Assembly (NCBI RefSeq): GCF_010015585.1
Contig: NW_022985071.1
Span: 956,100-1,020,099 of the forward strand
Direction: 5' to 3'
DNA length: 64,000 nt
Source: Eremomyces bilateralis CBS 781.70
Taxonomy: Eukaryota > Ascomycota > Dothideomycetes > Eremomycetales > Eremomycetaceae
Every line of letters starts with the position of its first letter. Position 1 is the first letter of the stretch. Below are positions 37,637-49,906 of the stretch, piece after piece. The translations under genes were made by a program, and so were the position numbers. The notes below the pieces were generated by a model that worked only from the letters and a program-made list of their open reading frames with translations, was not told the DNA's origin and did not search any database.

Positions 37637-38361
37637 TGTAGTGAACGTAACAGGTAATACCGAAGGTTGGATGATTCCTCCTGTCAGTTCCTGGCTTCGT
37701 ACGATAGTCGAAGTGAGGTCCCTACCAAACTTGGCTGGGACCTGGTCAATTGGTCATCACGCATTAGAAATTCAGGGTAAATCTCGGTCCAATTGACTCG
37801 ATCCCGGCTCCGTCGGCATGCCGGTGGTGCCTTCCCCTGGTGCATCCCGGCCCGATACTAACCGCACTAGAATGTCGGTCTGCATGTAGTCACGTGCCTT
37901 CCGACTCCCTCAACTCTCCCTTCTAAACCGAATACCTACCTATAGGTCTCGGTCGTTCGTCGTGTCGGGACTCTACCGTATTTACTGGTAATAGATGGTA
38001 GTACATGGTAGTAAATAATTCTTACTAAACCGATACCCATAGCATATCATCATCGCATTCTCCGTACTGGGTATATAAAATGCCGTGAACATGGGTCGCC
38101 CTGTTCAACAATATCCATGCTATCATATCATCATCCCGCATCCCACCTTCGTACATGTAATGGCCGAAATGCCCAGGGATATCATGAGTAATGAAGAACG
38201 CTACAAGAATATGCGCCGGATATGCAACGAAGATCGTGGACCCCTTCCAAAGATGCAGAAAACAGGGACATAGGAACGCTAACCCGTGCTTTAGGGGCAA
38301 ATCAACAAAGGAGATGGAGACTTGGTTTATGGGAAGAGCCTGGCGGAGATTCCTCCGCTCG
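37637..38361. other. 725-bp intergenic region
   Basis: Promoter of lipoyl synthase and terminator region of Med12, on the same strand. It contains several GGTAGTA/TACTGGTA-like short repeats near 37985-38010. No gene recognised. Confidence 0.5.
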
Positions 38362-41300
38362 CTACTCTCCGGGTGCGGTCCAGACCCGCCGAGCTCCAAA
38401 GAGGGTCAAGCTCAATGCCGTGTCGTTCGCGTTGACATTGGTGCCGACATCGGGCAGGAGCTCCCAGCGCCGGATATGGAAAGGAACAGGAGGAATACCC
38501 GCCATGCTTTGGGAGGAAGCGATTCGCTGCATCGAGCTAGAACGCGCAGTTGATACTTGTTGGGCAGCGGTTACCGGCGTCCTGGGAAGGCTAGCGAGAT
38601 TTGAATGTTGGGGTTGGAGAGCTTGGAATGGTAAGAATGGTTGTGTTCCGCATCCTGATGGGTTCAGTGGCTCGTGGCCAACATAGAGCCCAGGCCAAGT
38701 ATCGGTCGAACTCTGAGGACCGAAAAGGGACACAATACGTGGGTCGCCGTACTGTCGGGAACCGTCGAGTTTTGCAACGGCGAGTCGCTGCTCATCCGTA
38801 ATGTCTAGGCATGGAATGAGTAAGGGATACGTGGATGTGCATTGGAGATGCTCACCGTCAGCGAAGATAGCTGCGACGTCAAAGAGTAACTGAGATGTGG
38901 CAGTGCAATGGTTCAAAACCGGATGGCTGATCAGAGCACATAAAACGCACAGGAAGCCTGGAACATCGGGCAAGATATTCTTGGTCGTCCGAAGAAGATC
39001 CCCATGCACCATGGCGAGGTGCACAAATGTCTCAATCCATCGGCAAATACGTGGGAGCATGGCCTTGGCTTCCACTGGCCCGCTTGTCGTGAGATCCATC
39101 TCCGTGGGGAGCAACTCGCCAAGAGCCTTCAGTCGATCAAAAGCTGCCGCCAAGAATTGAACGTGTGCTTCCCTTGGCAGGCTCGAGGCGGTGTAATCGA
39201 TAACTTCAAGGCGAGTCGGAACGGCGCCTTGGTCGTTTTCCGTTAGAGATGGCATCATCTGGCCGGTTCGCTGCTCGCTGCAACCCTTCGCGAACTTGTT
39301 TGCCGCCGTGAAGATGAACGTCTCGGAAAATTCACATAGCGTCTGCGAAATCCGCCGGTCCAAGCTGGCAAATTCCGCCCAGATGGGACGCCCCTGCTCC
39401 ACGGCGTTTTTCAATGCCGTGATCAGAGCGGCTTGGATCTTCTCGTCGGAGGGACAAGCTGTCAACAGATACTTCGCGCGAGCTTTGCAAAACTCGGCAT
39501 TGATCTCGTCCGCAGAAAGGACAATGGATGAAATTTGTGATGCGTGATCCGCATTTTGCAGGGAACGGCGCCCATCTGGGTCAAGGAGCCTGCAAAGCGC
39601 ATTCTGGAAAAGGCCATCGCTGGACGCAAGCAGCACGTCCAGTCCACCGTTGACGGAAACCGCTGCATTCTTCAAAATTGCTTGGAACGCATCACCTTCA
39701 AGCAATGAATCAAGTTCACCCGCCTGCCTGGCGCTCGCAAGTATCTTGGGGTCATCAAACATAGTTTGAACGAGTCGAAGAATCTTGAACTGATGCTCCC
39801 CACAATATTTGGTCTGGGCCAGTCGGTATCTGTAAATTGTTCCCTCATCGTATAAATTCGTCGATGTCTTTGGCAAAACCATCTCCAGCGCAGTGGTTGC
39901 GATGACGGCGGCAAGCCCCGAATTTTCGCTTCGGAGGGTAATGAAGGTCGCCTCCATATGGTCAACAAGCCGGCTCATGCCCAAACATTCGTTGCTGACG
40001 AGGACGGGTACCGCGAATCTAACCAGGCCGGGTTGATTGCATGTGAGACAATTGCCGATCCAATCCAGAAGGAGTTGATCAAACACTTTCTCGTCAAAGG
40101 ACCTCAACTTTACAAATCGAGATCCAACAGCACAGGCAAGTACTTGGGACTCCCGAAAGTGCTCGTCCAGACGTGCCACCATAACGTTGAATACCCGAAC
40201 CATAACTTGTTCGTCCATGCTCGTTCCGCTGCTGAGGACTTTATCGACCTCGTCATCGGCATCGAGGCAACCGCCAGCAAGGTTCTCGGCCATCAGGTCC
40301 GAAACCGGAGAGCATATAGCGATGGCAGCACGCTGTTCGCATCTTGTGATATCGTATCTTAGTTGCTGCACGATGCGCGCAGGGCATCGTACGGTTCTTC
40401 CTAGATCGGCGAGGGCAACAAGAAATGTACGCTCCGGCTGCTTCAGGCGAACCACTCGGTGGCGTTCTACGAGGCGGTCGAACAAAGGCTCCAACGCACC
40501 GATGGCCGCGAAGATTCGAGAATGGTGGTTCAGCGTATCGGCAACCGCAGCGAGCAATACGGAGTTGGTCGACGTCGAAACCAGGGACAGGATGTCTGCA
40601 AAGATCGGGAAGTCTCTCAATTCCTCCAATATCCTCCGCATTTCGTAGAATTGGAATAAAGCTATGGTATTGCCATCTTCTTGAAAGCCGTCCGGCTGCT
40701 CCACTCTTGTATCGATTGGTGAAGGTGGCGGCGTCATGCATTCCACCTCATGGCGGAGCCATCCGGAAAGGGCAAACCGAAAGGATGCTGGGAGTTCCGC
40801 TAGGTCCGAGACACCGAATCCTTCGCGATGCTCAGCATTGGCTGGTGGTCCCAAATGCAGCGTGCTGGCAATATCCGATCGCAACGAAGTCATTCTCTCC
40901 ACATCATTCGAGACTTGATGGTCCACAGAAGCGAGGAGGGCGATTCTTAGGTTCTGAACATGGTCCGGCAATCCATCCAAGGGTATCTCGGAGAGTAGGC
41001 GGACATGTGTATCTTGCATGCCGCTGGCGCGTGAAGGTGTACTCAGGGACCCCGTCGCAATGAGCCATTGCAAGTATTTGTTAACGGAAAAATGCCGTGA
41101 GCGAGTAAGGTGACCGACAATATCGTATGCGTCACTGATAATGACGCCGGACTCAGGTCCGACCGACCGGAGAAACGACAGGATCGAATGATCCACGTCC
41201 ATGCCAACCGAGTACCACCTACGTAGCAGCCGAACCGCAAGATATTGTCGCCACTGTCCCGTCCGGAACTGGGAACACGCCCACTTAAGTAGGAATAATA

Positions 41301-43213
41301 TCAGCTGGTTCCCGGAAGCCGCGATGGACAAGCATAACTCCGATAACCGGTCGATATCAGAGTCCTGATACGCTTGGTCGAACTTTCGAACCAGCTTATT
41401 GTGCCAGCTGCTGGTCTCGGCGTCAGAGAGGTCCTTGGGACCGTGCAGTCGTGCAATGCGCCTATCCAGATCCTCGACGGCCAGCTGGAGCTCATGGACA
41501 GCAAGCTTGTGCTCTTCGGAAACTCGGTCCAGCGTTGGTTTAAAGTCGATCCAGCGATAAGGCAGAACCAAACAATCGCGGTGCGAAACCATTAATTTGG
41601 CAACCAGACTGCTTAATCGGTCCGCCAGAGGTTTCAACACACTGTCTGACTCTTCCATCCATATCTGTTAAAAAGCTATTGTCAGTGTGATCAAAGCAAA
41701 ATTTTCAATTCTGCTAACCTTTCTCAATTGCTCCAGCAGACCCTCTCCGAGAGTTCGGCCACGTTTCCTAGTGCATATCAAATGAGACCAGTAGATTTCG
41801 ACCATGACGAGCCAAATAGGCAGTTTTTCTCGGGACGAGTCCAGGCCAACAAGTATCCAGTCCAGGAAATGGTCCAGATCAAGGAGGCGCTCGGAATATA
41901 AGTGCGACGACAGCCGGATTCTAAGACGGTCAGTTGATAACCCGGCACGTGCCTATCCAAACCGGTACTCACGCGTATTGCATCTTATCTTTCCAATCGA
42001 CCTGGGGACAGTTTGCGATGGTTCCATCCACGAATTGCTCGACCTGTGATGTCCACTCGCGAATCCACTTCTGTTCGCCCCCAAGCGTCGCGGATCCGCC
42101 TGCTCCTTTCCGTTTGAAGGCCCGCATCTCATTCGTTCCCACGCATTTGGCAAGCCAGGCGGCACGGGGCGGAGGCACCCGGTTGGTGAGGCATAGTTCT
42201 AGAAGGAGCTTGCCCTTGACCCCATGTGGGATTGCCTTGGTCAACCGCCGTAGCGGGACCGCAGGATTCGCGAGATCCTTGAACCACCCTTCCCGCTTCT
42301 TTTCATTGGCCGTGACTCGAGGTGGAGGTTTGAAGGTCGATTGCGCGGCCAAGCGTCGTTGTGTTTGCCTCTTCTCAAGAATGGAGACAAACAGGGCTGA
42401 CAGAGCGGGGAGGCCGCCTTTGGATTTTAGAAGCGGAGAGAAAGAATTCCGAGCACTGCTCGCATCGTTCTGGACAATCGACTGTCGAATAAAGCCGGCT
42501 TTAACTACCCCCTCAGTAAGATTGTCCTCGACGTGATTGCCCTTCCAAGGAAAGAAGTCGGCCGATCCTATCGTCCATGTCAGAGAAGCATTTTGCGACT
42601 GTGAAGCAGGCATACTCTCGTGAGGATATCGCATAGAAACGGTGGGCGGCTTAGCGATCTGAATATTTGCATCTGTTACTGCTGTTCGCGGGGGTTCCGC
42701 GTCGGTCTCTCCGATCGGTTTTGGCCGTGGGGGTTGGATTCGAGGAGCGGCAGGACGACATGGTAGAGGAAGCGTCAACGACGGGGCAGCCATTATTTTC
42801 GCAGAGGGTTCAGGCGGCCCGGGACCAACAATCGAGAGCAGTGCTGCTGGCCTCTCGTGCTGGGCCGTCGAAGTTTGGCGAACACTCGATTCCGGAGCCG
42901 ACCAGCTATCCTTGTTGTCGCCAGCGGAGAGCGGAGTCTGGGGGGTGGAATTCGAGGCGGACGACCGGACATCGATGGTGCTCCATTCCGAGGGATTCGA
43001 CGATGTGCCGTCCCCTTTACCCTTTGTTTCCAAGTTCACGACGGAATCATGCGTCGAAGCGGGCGGGAGGGTGGTCGCAAGGGTCGAGGACGAGGCATCG
43101 CGATTGCTGGGCGGTAGTGGCCTCGTGAATCGCCGCGGGCGAGGAGGCCGTCCCATGGGTCGAACGACCTGAGGAGCCACGGGGTGCATCCTCCTTCCTG
43201 AACGGTCCGTCAT
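38362..43213 (-). CDS. MED12: Mediator complex subunit 12 (Srb8)
   Basis: Four exons: complement(41973..43213), complement(41719..41920), complement(38856..41664) and complement(38362..38804), giving 1564 residues. Med12 is part of the CDK8 kinase module of Mediator and activates CDK8 while restraining Pol II recruitment. The signature N-terminal block is intact: FFPWKGNHVEDNLTEGVVKAGF, STFKPPPRVT, REGWFKDLANPAVPLRRLTK and IPHGVKGKLLLELCL, then WLAKCVGTNEMRAFKRKG. The second exon supplies LYSERLLDLDHFLDWILVGL and EIYWSHLICTRKRGR. The remainder is the long helical Med12-LCEWAV-type region. The first 200 residues are Pro/Ser-rich. The last intron is 51 nt (a multiple of three) without a stop, so retention would add 17 residues in frame; it is given as spliced because of the GTGAGC donor and CCTAG acceptor. 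Confidence 0.95.
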
Positions 43214-44615
43214 ACCCAGCGTAGTGACATGATTGCGAGGATGAACTTTGACACAAGGGCGGATGATTCGGTGTAGAGCGGAAATGGGGAAGCGGTGGGT
43301 GGATTACATCTGGAAGGGTATCGACAATAGAGGATCAATGATACAGGAGATGGGAGGCAAGATGTGATAAACGAAAGACGCATCCGGTAAGGTAGCTGGT
43401 AAGTATGTATGTACACGGTATAAAGGCGAATATCAGACGGAGATATGGTGGAGTGGCGAGGCGACCGGGGGATAGGAGGGAATTTCGAGATGGCGATGGT
43501 TGGGGACGGGAGGGGGTGGAGTGCCGGAGTGAACAGCCACATGGACTGCTCAAGCCCTGAACTCTGACAGAAACAGTGAGGGCAACTGCAGCCATCCGGG
43601 GCGCCACAAGACCCGGCACCGCGGCACAAGACAGCACAGCAGTCAGCAACAGAACAGCAGAGGGAATACCAAACAGGGTGACAGGCTGTCAGGGTCACCC
43701 AGACTCTGTCTCTTGCTGCTCTCTCCACTCTGCTTCCTCCTCAATTACCAGATGACTCCGCCAATCCACCCTCCAGTTCCAGCTTCATGCCTTCAACCCT
43801 TTGTTCAACCCCTGTCACTAAGTTAATTTCACCATTAATATTAGTTACCGGTACTTCCGTACGCAGTAATTAATCTTCCATCCTCATATCTTCCTCACAC
43901 TCTACAGAAGACTCCGGACGATCTATACTGTTTACTCTCTGTACAATAACCCTGCCACACCCTCTATCTCCCGCCAGTACCGCCAGTATCATATCTGGGG
44001 AAACGACTTGACAGCAGTTGGCATCTCCACCAGGCTCGCTTAAATACTACTAGTCGACGATCGTGTCCTGTTATCTTCAGATGTCGCCATGTCGGGTGAC
44101 TACTCCGAGATCCGTCTAGCTTTCCCGTTATCCATCCATCGGCTCTCACTCGCTACGGATGACAGGATGTGGCGGATGAGCATCGGTCGATGATTCACCC
44201 GCCACCCGCACCGAAGCGTCCATTTGTTACAAAGACGGACCTGTAAATTGTGATGGCGGTAGTTCCCAACCGCCCAAGATAGCCCAACCAAGAACTCCTT
44301 ATATTTTCGGTAGACATAGAACCAACGAAAGGGATGGGATTGTCGAGTTGACGTTGGAGGCTGGTCGAGCAACGCACGCAATCCGTCGGATCCTGTGCGG
44401 ACCGTCCCACATCATGTGACCCACCCCTTTCACCTGGTTGCATCAGATCCTCGCACTCTCCACATCATATCCATTGCGATCTGATGCACTCCGGACACGC
44501 TGTAATTAGTAAATACTGGTACCTTGCCTGTATCAAATCAACATCTGGCTAGTTTCATCTCGTTCATCGTCCCCCAGGTTTACCCGCGTTTATCTCCCTC
44601 CATTGCACCAGCGAA
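43214..44615. other. 1.4 kb divergent intergenic region
   Basis: Promoters of Med12 and of the Asterix gene. Frames on the minus strand at 43210-43728 are rich in Cys/Ser/Pro and look like a translated pyrimidine tract, not a protein. No gene recognised. Confidence 0.5.
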
Positions 44616-45430
44616 ATGGCGTCCAAGAAAGACATGCGGAGGGCTGATCTCAGTGAGTACATGCCCACCATCTATCGTCGCGTTTCATCCACTCAACCGC
44701 CCATCCTAGTCGTCCCTTACGTGGAACCCGAGAAAGAGAAGAATGATCAGGATATGATGAGTATGCGCCGCCAATGCTATCTATAGCCATCGTTGCCTTT
44801 GTGCTCACGCCAGCCCGTTTTGAAGGTACCATGGCAACTACGCTACCCATGGCTGCGGTAAGACATTAAATTCCCCGTTGTCGTTTGCTGCAGATGACCG
44901 GGGGGCTAATTGAACAACCTTAGATATTCATGAGAAATAAGTGATACACCCAAACTCCTTGTTTGAAGGTTGGACGAGTGGACTAATGCACCATGCCCGT
45001 GGTAGGATGCTGGGTTGGTACGACACGCGCCCTTCCTTTATCAACATGACTATCCCATCTCAACCCCTTCGTCTTCCTTTCATGACGTCCTTACTGATAG
45101 ACACCACCTTAGGACTGCGGTGCTTTTTGCACTCCAATCATGGCTCTCGGAAACTCCGGAACAGGCGAAAGGTTCCGGCAATCCGGGGCTTTTCTCCGTA
45201 GGCATGGCATGTCAGTGTACATCTTTCTACAAATCATTTCGCTCTCCGCTGACCGCATCCCTTACAGTCATGTCTTTGGGCACGGTAAGTCCATGACCAG
45301 CCAGTATAGCTGTGATATGGCGCTAAATGCGTTCAAACAACAGACATATATGCACTTGTTCCTCCCTCCGATCCCGAAACCAGGTTCTAGCTCACCAACA
45401 GAGGCTCCAGCAGCGGCCCCTCCAGCATGA
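44616..45430 (+). CDS. Asterix/UPF0139 family ER membrane chaperone subunit (WDR83OS homologue)
   Basis: Eight exons: 44616..44652, 44710..44760, 44826..44857, 44924..44940, 45006..45017, 45113..45210, 45268..45284, 45344..45430. They encode 116 residues. Asterix forms the PAT complex that protects nascent multipass membrane proteins in the ER. The translation reads MASKKDMRRADLIVPYVEPE, then NDQDMMSTMATTLPMAAIFM, then RNKMLGWTAVLFALQSWLSE. It continues with GNPGLFSVGMAFMSLGTTYM and HLFLPPIPKPG. The D-M-x-x-M, PMAAIFMRNK and W-x-A-V-x-F-A patterns are those of the family, and the length fits. Exon 5 is a 12-nt microexon coding the Met-Leu-Gly part of KMLGW; without it the conserved Gly-Trp is lost and the frame is kept. 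Three membrane-type segments are visible. Seven introns in 350 coding bases is extreme for this genome. Confidence 0.88.
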
Positions 45431-46203
45431 AGATCTGGACTGCTACAAATCAATGTATTATTTAACCTGTTCAAGGCGCTACTCCTGGATAAATGGCCGT
45501 GGGATATGGTCTCTAAGTAAATTCGTTGACTTAGCTGAAGGAATGAAGATCGATCATCTAATGGGAGTGAATGCCTGGCAGACGATGAGAGCTATTGGAC
45601 TGGGATATGTACACTCTGAGACAGAGAGGACTGTGAGACGGGACGCTTGTCGTCGTTGGATGACACTCGGACAGAGTTCGGGATTTGAACACAGGGCGAT
45701 TGTAGCACAATGTACGATACAGCGTATCCCACGGTGATCTGATGTTACTAGAGTCATTGGTGATGCGTACATGTAACTCCAACCTGCCCACAGCTCTCCA
45801 GTATGCAGTTAGTCATCACGGGTCACAGTCACGTGAGTGGGTTTACATGATCGATATTTGGTGGCAAAATTCAGAATGTGGCAGGGGCACAGCGGTAGTT
45901 TCCTGCCTCACTGCCTCAGAACGCCACTCGGTGGTGCAATCTGACCAATCATATCGCACAGGACACCCCAACCGCCCACCCCTCATGTGCAGTTGTGCAC
46001 CTTCCACCTTCCACTTTCCTGCTACTCCTCGCCGTTTCTCTCTCACAGTTGAAAAGGTCTTCCAGCCGCATCACCTCCATTTGAATTTCCACCACATCAC
46101 TTCCCAAATCTTCCAAAAATCCTTTCCGTCCCATCACTCTCGGACGTCTCCCCTGCCATCCACTCCTCTCTACCAAAGGTCGTTTCCCAGACACGGCGAT
46201 TTT
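45431..46203. other. 773-bp intergenic region, eIF1 promoter
   Basis: C/T-rich tract at 46005-46190 upstream of eIF1, typical of highly expressed fungal genes. No other gene recognised. Confidence 0.5.
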
Positions 46204-46936
46204 ATGTCCATCGAGAACTTGAAAACCTTCGGTGAGCCCCGCATTGATCTCAATCCTCCCACCCCCACCGCGGTCGGCGGCGTTGCGTGCCCTCTGCCAT
46301 TTCTGCGCAAGGTCGCCACCGCACCGCTTTCCTCGATGGCCTCTGTCTATATCGGTGGAAAGCGGACGCTGCAGATGATATCGCCGCTATCGCTATTCGT
46401 TTCGAGTGCTAACAGTTTCGCGTTCAGACCCCTTCGCGGAGGCCGACGAAGACACCGGCGAAAGCAAGCCAGTTGAGAGATATATCCATATCCGCATTCA
46501 ACGTAAGTGATCCCTGACATTCCCTCCCATGCTTCACTTCATTGTTTGGAGGGCGGGTGCTGGTGTTCAACTGGTTCCCGCCTTATCACGCCTGCAAACC
46601 TCTTGCCACTTATGCACGAGGCTGACGGATCCGATGCAACAGAGCGCAATGGGCGTAAGACCTTGACTACCGTTCAGGGCATTCCTGCCAAGTTCGACCT
46701 CAAGAAAGTCCTGAAGGTGATCAAGAAGAAGTTCGCCTGCAATGGCACCATCGTCAGCGACGCCGAGATGGGGGAGGTGATCCAGTTACAGGGCGATCAG
46801 CGCAAGGATGTGATGGAATTCCTGGTGGATAAGGATGGCTTGCAGATGGACTCCAAGAACATCAAGGTATGTTGCCAATCGGATCGTGCTTTGAAGGGAC
46901 GGGAGCTAACCGCAACCTCAGGTCCACGGCTTCTAA
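46204..46936 (+). CDS. SUI1: Translation initiation factor eIF1 (SUI1)
   Basis: Four exons (46204..46231, 46428..46502, 46643..46866, 46922..46936) encode 113 residues. eIF1 binds the 40S P-site region and enforces AUG selection. The sequence starts MSIENLKTFDPFAEADEDTG, continues YIHIRIQQRNGRKTLTTVQG with the basic loop, then VLKVIKKKFACNGTIV, EMGEVIQLQGDQRKDV and ends KNIKVHGF, the invariant family C-terminus. The first intron is 196 nt; long first introns are common in fungal ribosome and translation genes. The last exon has only four codons and the stop. Residues of the GDQR turn and the C-terminal GF are intact. Confidence 0.98.
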
Positions 46937-47611
46937 GCGTGCCATCCGGCCGCCTCGCTTCCTCTCTCATTGTCCATCGCGTTGACGCCAGTGCTATTCG
47001 ACCGATCATGACAATCAGCAACGGAGCGTTCTACCATCCCGACGTCCGGTGTGCGATTGAGAGAGGTTCAACCGACATCTGGACGACAGGTGTTCGGGGC
47101 AATACTTCCGCGGGGATATGCTATACAACGGGGGATCCATGGGCTGCAAACACCCAGCTACCGAAGGAGATTTCATTGCGGTTCAAAGCTGATTGTGCGC
47201 ATATCTTTCCGGTTCTTTGCATGTGGTCAATCCGATCGATATCCTTTTACAGTCATTACCTGTCTTTCTCCTGCCTTGAGGGAATCTCAAACGACACACC
47301 TTCTTTGCAGATTTATGTAGGCGTGTTCCTAACAGAATGGAGAATTTTATGGTTCACCAGCTGGCCTTTTCATGCACAGTGACGTTCTAAAATCTTGCCT
47401 CTCCACACCGATTCCCAGCTCGTCCTAACGGTCCAAGACGATAACGCATGGGTTGAAGAACGATGTGAGGTCAATCAATTAACTTCCTAGATATATATGT
47501 ATGCATCGCCGGATTTGGTTTCTGCCATACCGGTTTGGTGGCATCGTGAGCGCCAGTTCAACGCTAACGATGGACTAAGCAGCGGCGTAACAGCAACCTC
47601 CAGGGAGTATA
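46937..47611. other. 675-bp convergent intergenic region
   Basis: 3' regions of eIF1 and the UBX gene. Open frames here continue from eIF1 intron/exon shadow frames and hold no domain. Confidence 0.5.
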
Positions 47612-49341
47612 TCAACCCTCCTCGTCATCACGATTCTTTGATTCGAAGCTTAGCTAGAGCAAAGTCAGTGAGTGCTGAGAGACATCAAGATTGCGTAATG
47701 AGTCGGACGGACCTGATTACCGTTGTAGTACGTCTCTCCTTCATTAGGACTCCGTTGGTCCGCCAATGTCCGTATACGGACTCCAGTGCCTGTATTGGTT
47801 GGACCGCCCTCGCCACGGTCGTCCGCCGCGGTACTCCTTCGTTCGTTGGTCCCATCAAGCCCAATCCCAGAAGACCCGCGAGGATTTCCCTCGTCGGAAG
47901 TCGCGCTTCCTAAACCGCTGAGATTGCTTGCGTAGGCAAGGCTTCCGGATACCGCCTCTCCGATGCCTTGTGCCACCCCTTGCGTGGTCCGCCACGCCCA
48001 ATCGAAGCAGCTAGACATCCCGCTCGTATGAGCATCAGCATAAGCATTCGCGCCTCCGCGCACGAGAACCACGATAAGTGTCGCGGAGGGCAAGAGGTCC
48101 AGATCTGAATCCCTCAGTTCTCGTTCCTCGAGCTGGACGGGGAGGGAATAGGATTTAGGAGGGATGATGTGTGTGAGAGTATATGCAGGTACAGCCGCCG
48201 TAGCAGGCAGGGTAAGATCACTGCGCAAAGCGACATCTATCCATGGACGAACATCGGCCGTGATTGTGCCCGTCGAGGGAAAGGATTTACGAATCCGCTC
48301 GCCCGAAGGCAGGCGGACTTGCAAAGGCACTTCATGGGGCTGCGACTTTGGTTTTGTTCCCCTTCCTGATGTTCCAGCCGTGCCCAGCAAAGGGGACGAA
48401 ATAGAATTCGGGGCCGGAGACTCTCGTGACCTCGCTTGCTCTTCCCGCCGGCGTCGGCGTCGGCGTTCGACTTTGTCGGCCTCGATCGCAGCGAGGATCC
48501 GCTCCCTCTCCTGGCGGGCCTCTTGCTGCCGCTTCCGCTGCTGTATTACCCAGTCATTTCGCGCATCTTGGTCGGAACTAGGTGTATGGGGTTCGACTGC
48601 CGCTGGTCGAGTAGCGGCTGCTCGTTCTTTTCCTTTCGACACCTTGGGTTGATTTGTCAAGGCCACCGGCCGCGCAGAATCCTCTCCTTCGGGACGCGGT
48701 TGGGTCGGAGAGGCTGAGGCAACCCCTTGTGGTCCATCGTGAGGTGTATCGGTCGGAATGGGAACGGAGGTAGAGGGAGGGAGGGTGGCTTCGGAGAGTA
48801 TTTGGTCAGAAGGATCCGGTACGGCGCGTGATAACGTCGAGTCGGTGGGCGGTGCTGCATCGAAGACTTTCTTGATCCGTGCTAAGAAATCGTCGAAGTT
48901 GTTCTCGGATTCAATGCGGTCCAGCAATTGACCGTTGCTACAATCAATCAGCGCTTGGAGCTTCCATGCTCATGGACCCGCCTCACCGTATAATTATGAG
49001 GCTTGGATAGGAGGAGACCGGGCAGAATGCGGATAAGAAGCTTTCCTCTTGGGTGCCAGCACAAATCCGCAGGAGGACGGTCCGATCTGACAGAAGGTCG
49101 TGAACCTTCACCGCATGAGATGTCTCCAGATCTTAGACTCGCGGGATGATAGATTTACCTCGACGTGCGAGAGCCATTCGATTTCCCAGCGCTGGCTGTC
49201 GTCCTTCTCATCTAGCTGTGTCAGATGCAATGCGTCTTCACAAGCCAAGAAGCAGTAGATCTTACCGGAGACGAAGCAGGCTACCAGTTTACCTTGCTGG
49301 ATGGCGAGCGATATCCCGCTCTGTAGGTCGTCGTGGAACAT
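47612..49341 (-). CDS. UBX-domain protein (UBXN4/Ubx-type, Cdc48 cofactor)
   Basis: Five exons: complement(49266..49341), complement(49159..49211), complement(48987..49105), complement(47713..48937), complement(47612..47653), giving 504 residues. The N-terminal 110 residues form a thioredoxin/UAS-like unit: MFHDDLQSGISLAIQQGKLV, then WEIEWLSHVE, LLRICAGTQEESFLSAFCP and IIIRNGQLLDRIESENNFDDFL. A Pro/Ser-rich linker and a very basic coiled coil (EADKVERRRRRRREE) follow. The UBX domain (about 265-360) begins VPLQVRLPSGERIRKSFPST and contacts Cdc48/p97; such proteins act in ER-associated degradation. A hydrophobic segment (SYSLPV...LPSATLIVVLVRG) closes the UBX part. The C-terminus YYNGNQLSFE requires a last exon of 14 codons; reading through the donor would instead add an unrelated 16-residue tail. 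Confidence 0.9.
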
Positions 49342-49906
49342 GATGGCTAGCACTTCAGCAGAAAGCAAGGTCCGAAGAATCAGAAAGAAGGGGTACGGGC
49401 GATAGGAGGAGCATGAACATAGAAATGTATATGGGTATCATTCAGGAACTTAACAACGGTATGAATATTTGGCCTGAAGTCTGGACTTACAGCTGGTACG
49501 TAACTGTTCCTACCTGATATGGCGTATGCGGTATGGCGTATACAGTCCACCCTAATGAACCGAATCATGAGAACGGCAAATTTATGCCTTGGTGCCTGAA
49601 CCCTGACAAGCCCGATATCAGTGGGCCGTCCTGAATTGGATAAACATGAATTGGATAGGCGGCATTCCGACTTTCTGAAGTCAACAAATGGAAATTTCAT
49701 ATTCCTTAATTGGTATATAGGCGAACCCGGGATTAGTTCTCAATTCTCCTATTAACGCGCTTAAACGTACTGAAAACAAGAAATGACTGAGGATGAACCA
49801 CAAGAGCTATGTTTACTAGGAGTCTAGGACTTCGAGGACTTCCTTGCGACGCAAGCCAGGACTCGGAGCAATGCGAACCTGAGGATTAGCTACGCGTCAG
49901 TTGAGC
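49342..49906. other. 565-bp intergenic region
   Basis: Upstream of the UBX gene and of the kinase relic. A/T-rich, no gene recognised. Confidence 0.5.

Noticed and set aside
43210-43728. 172-residue minus-strand Cys-rich frame
   Set aside because: It lies in the Med12 leader and is an artefact of a pyrimidine-rich tract.
45742-46476. 244-residue frame upstream of eIF1
   Set aside because: It runs through the C/T-rich eIF1 leader, the first eIF1 exon and intron in another context; only the spliced eIF1 frame is real.
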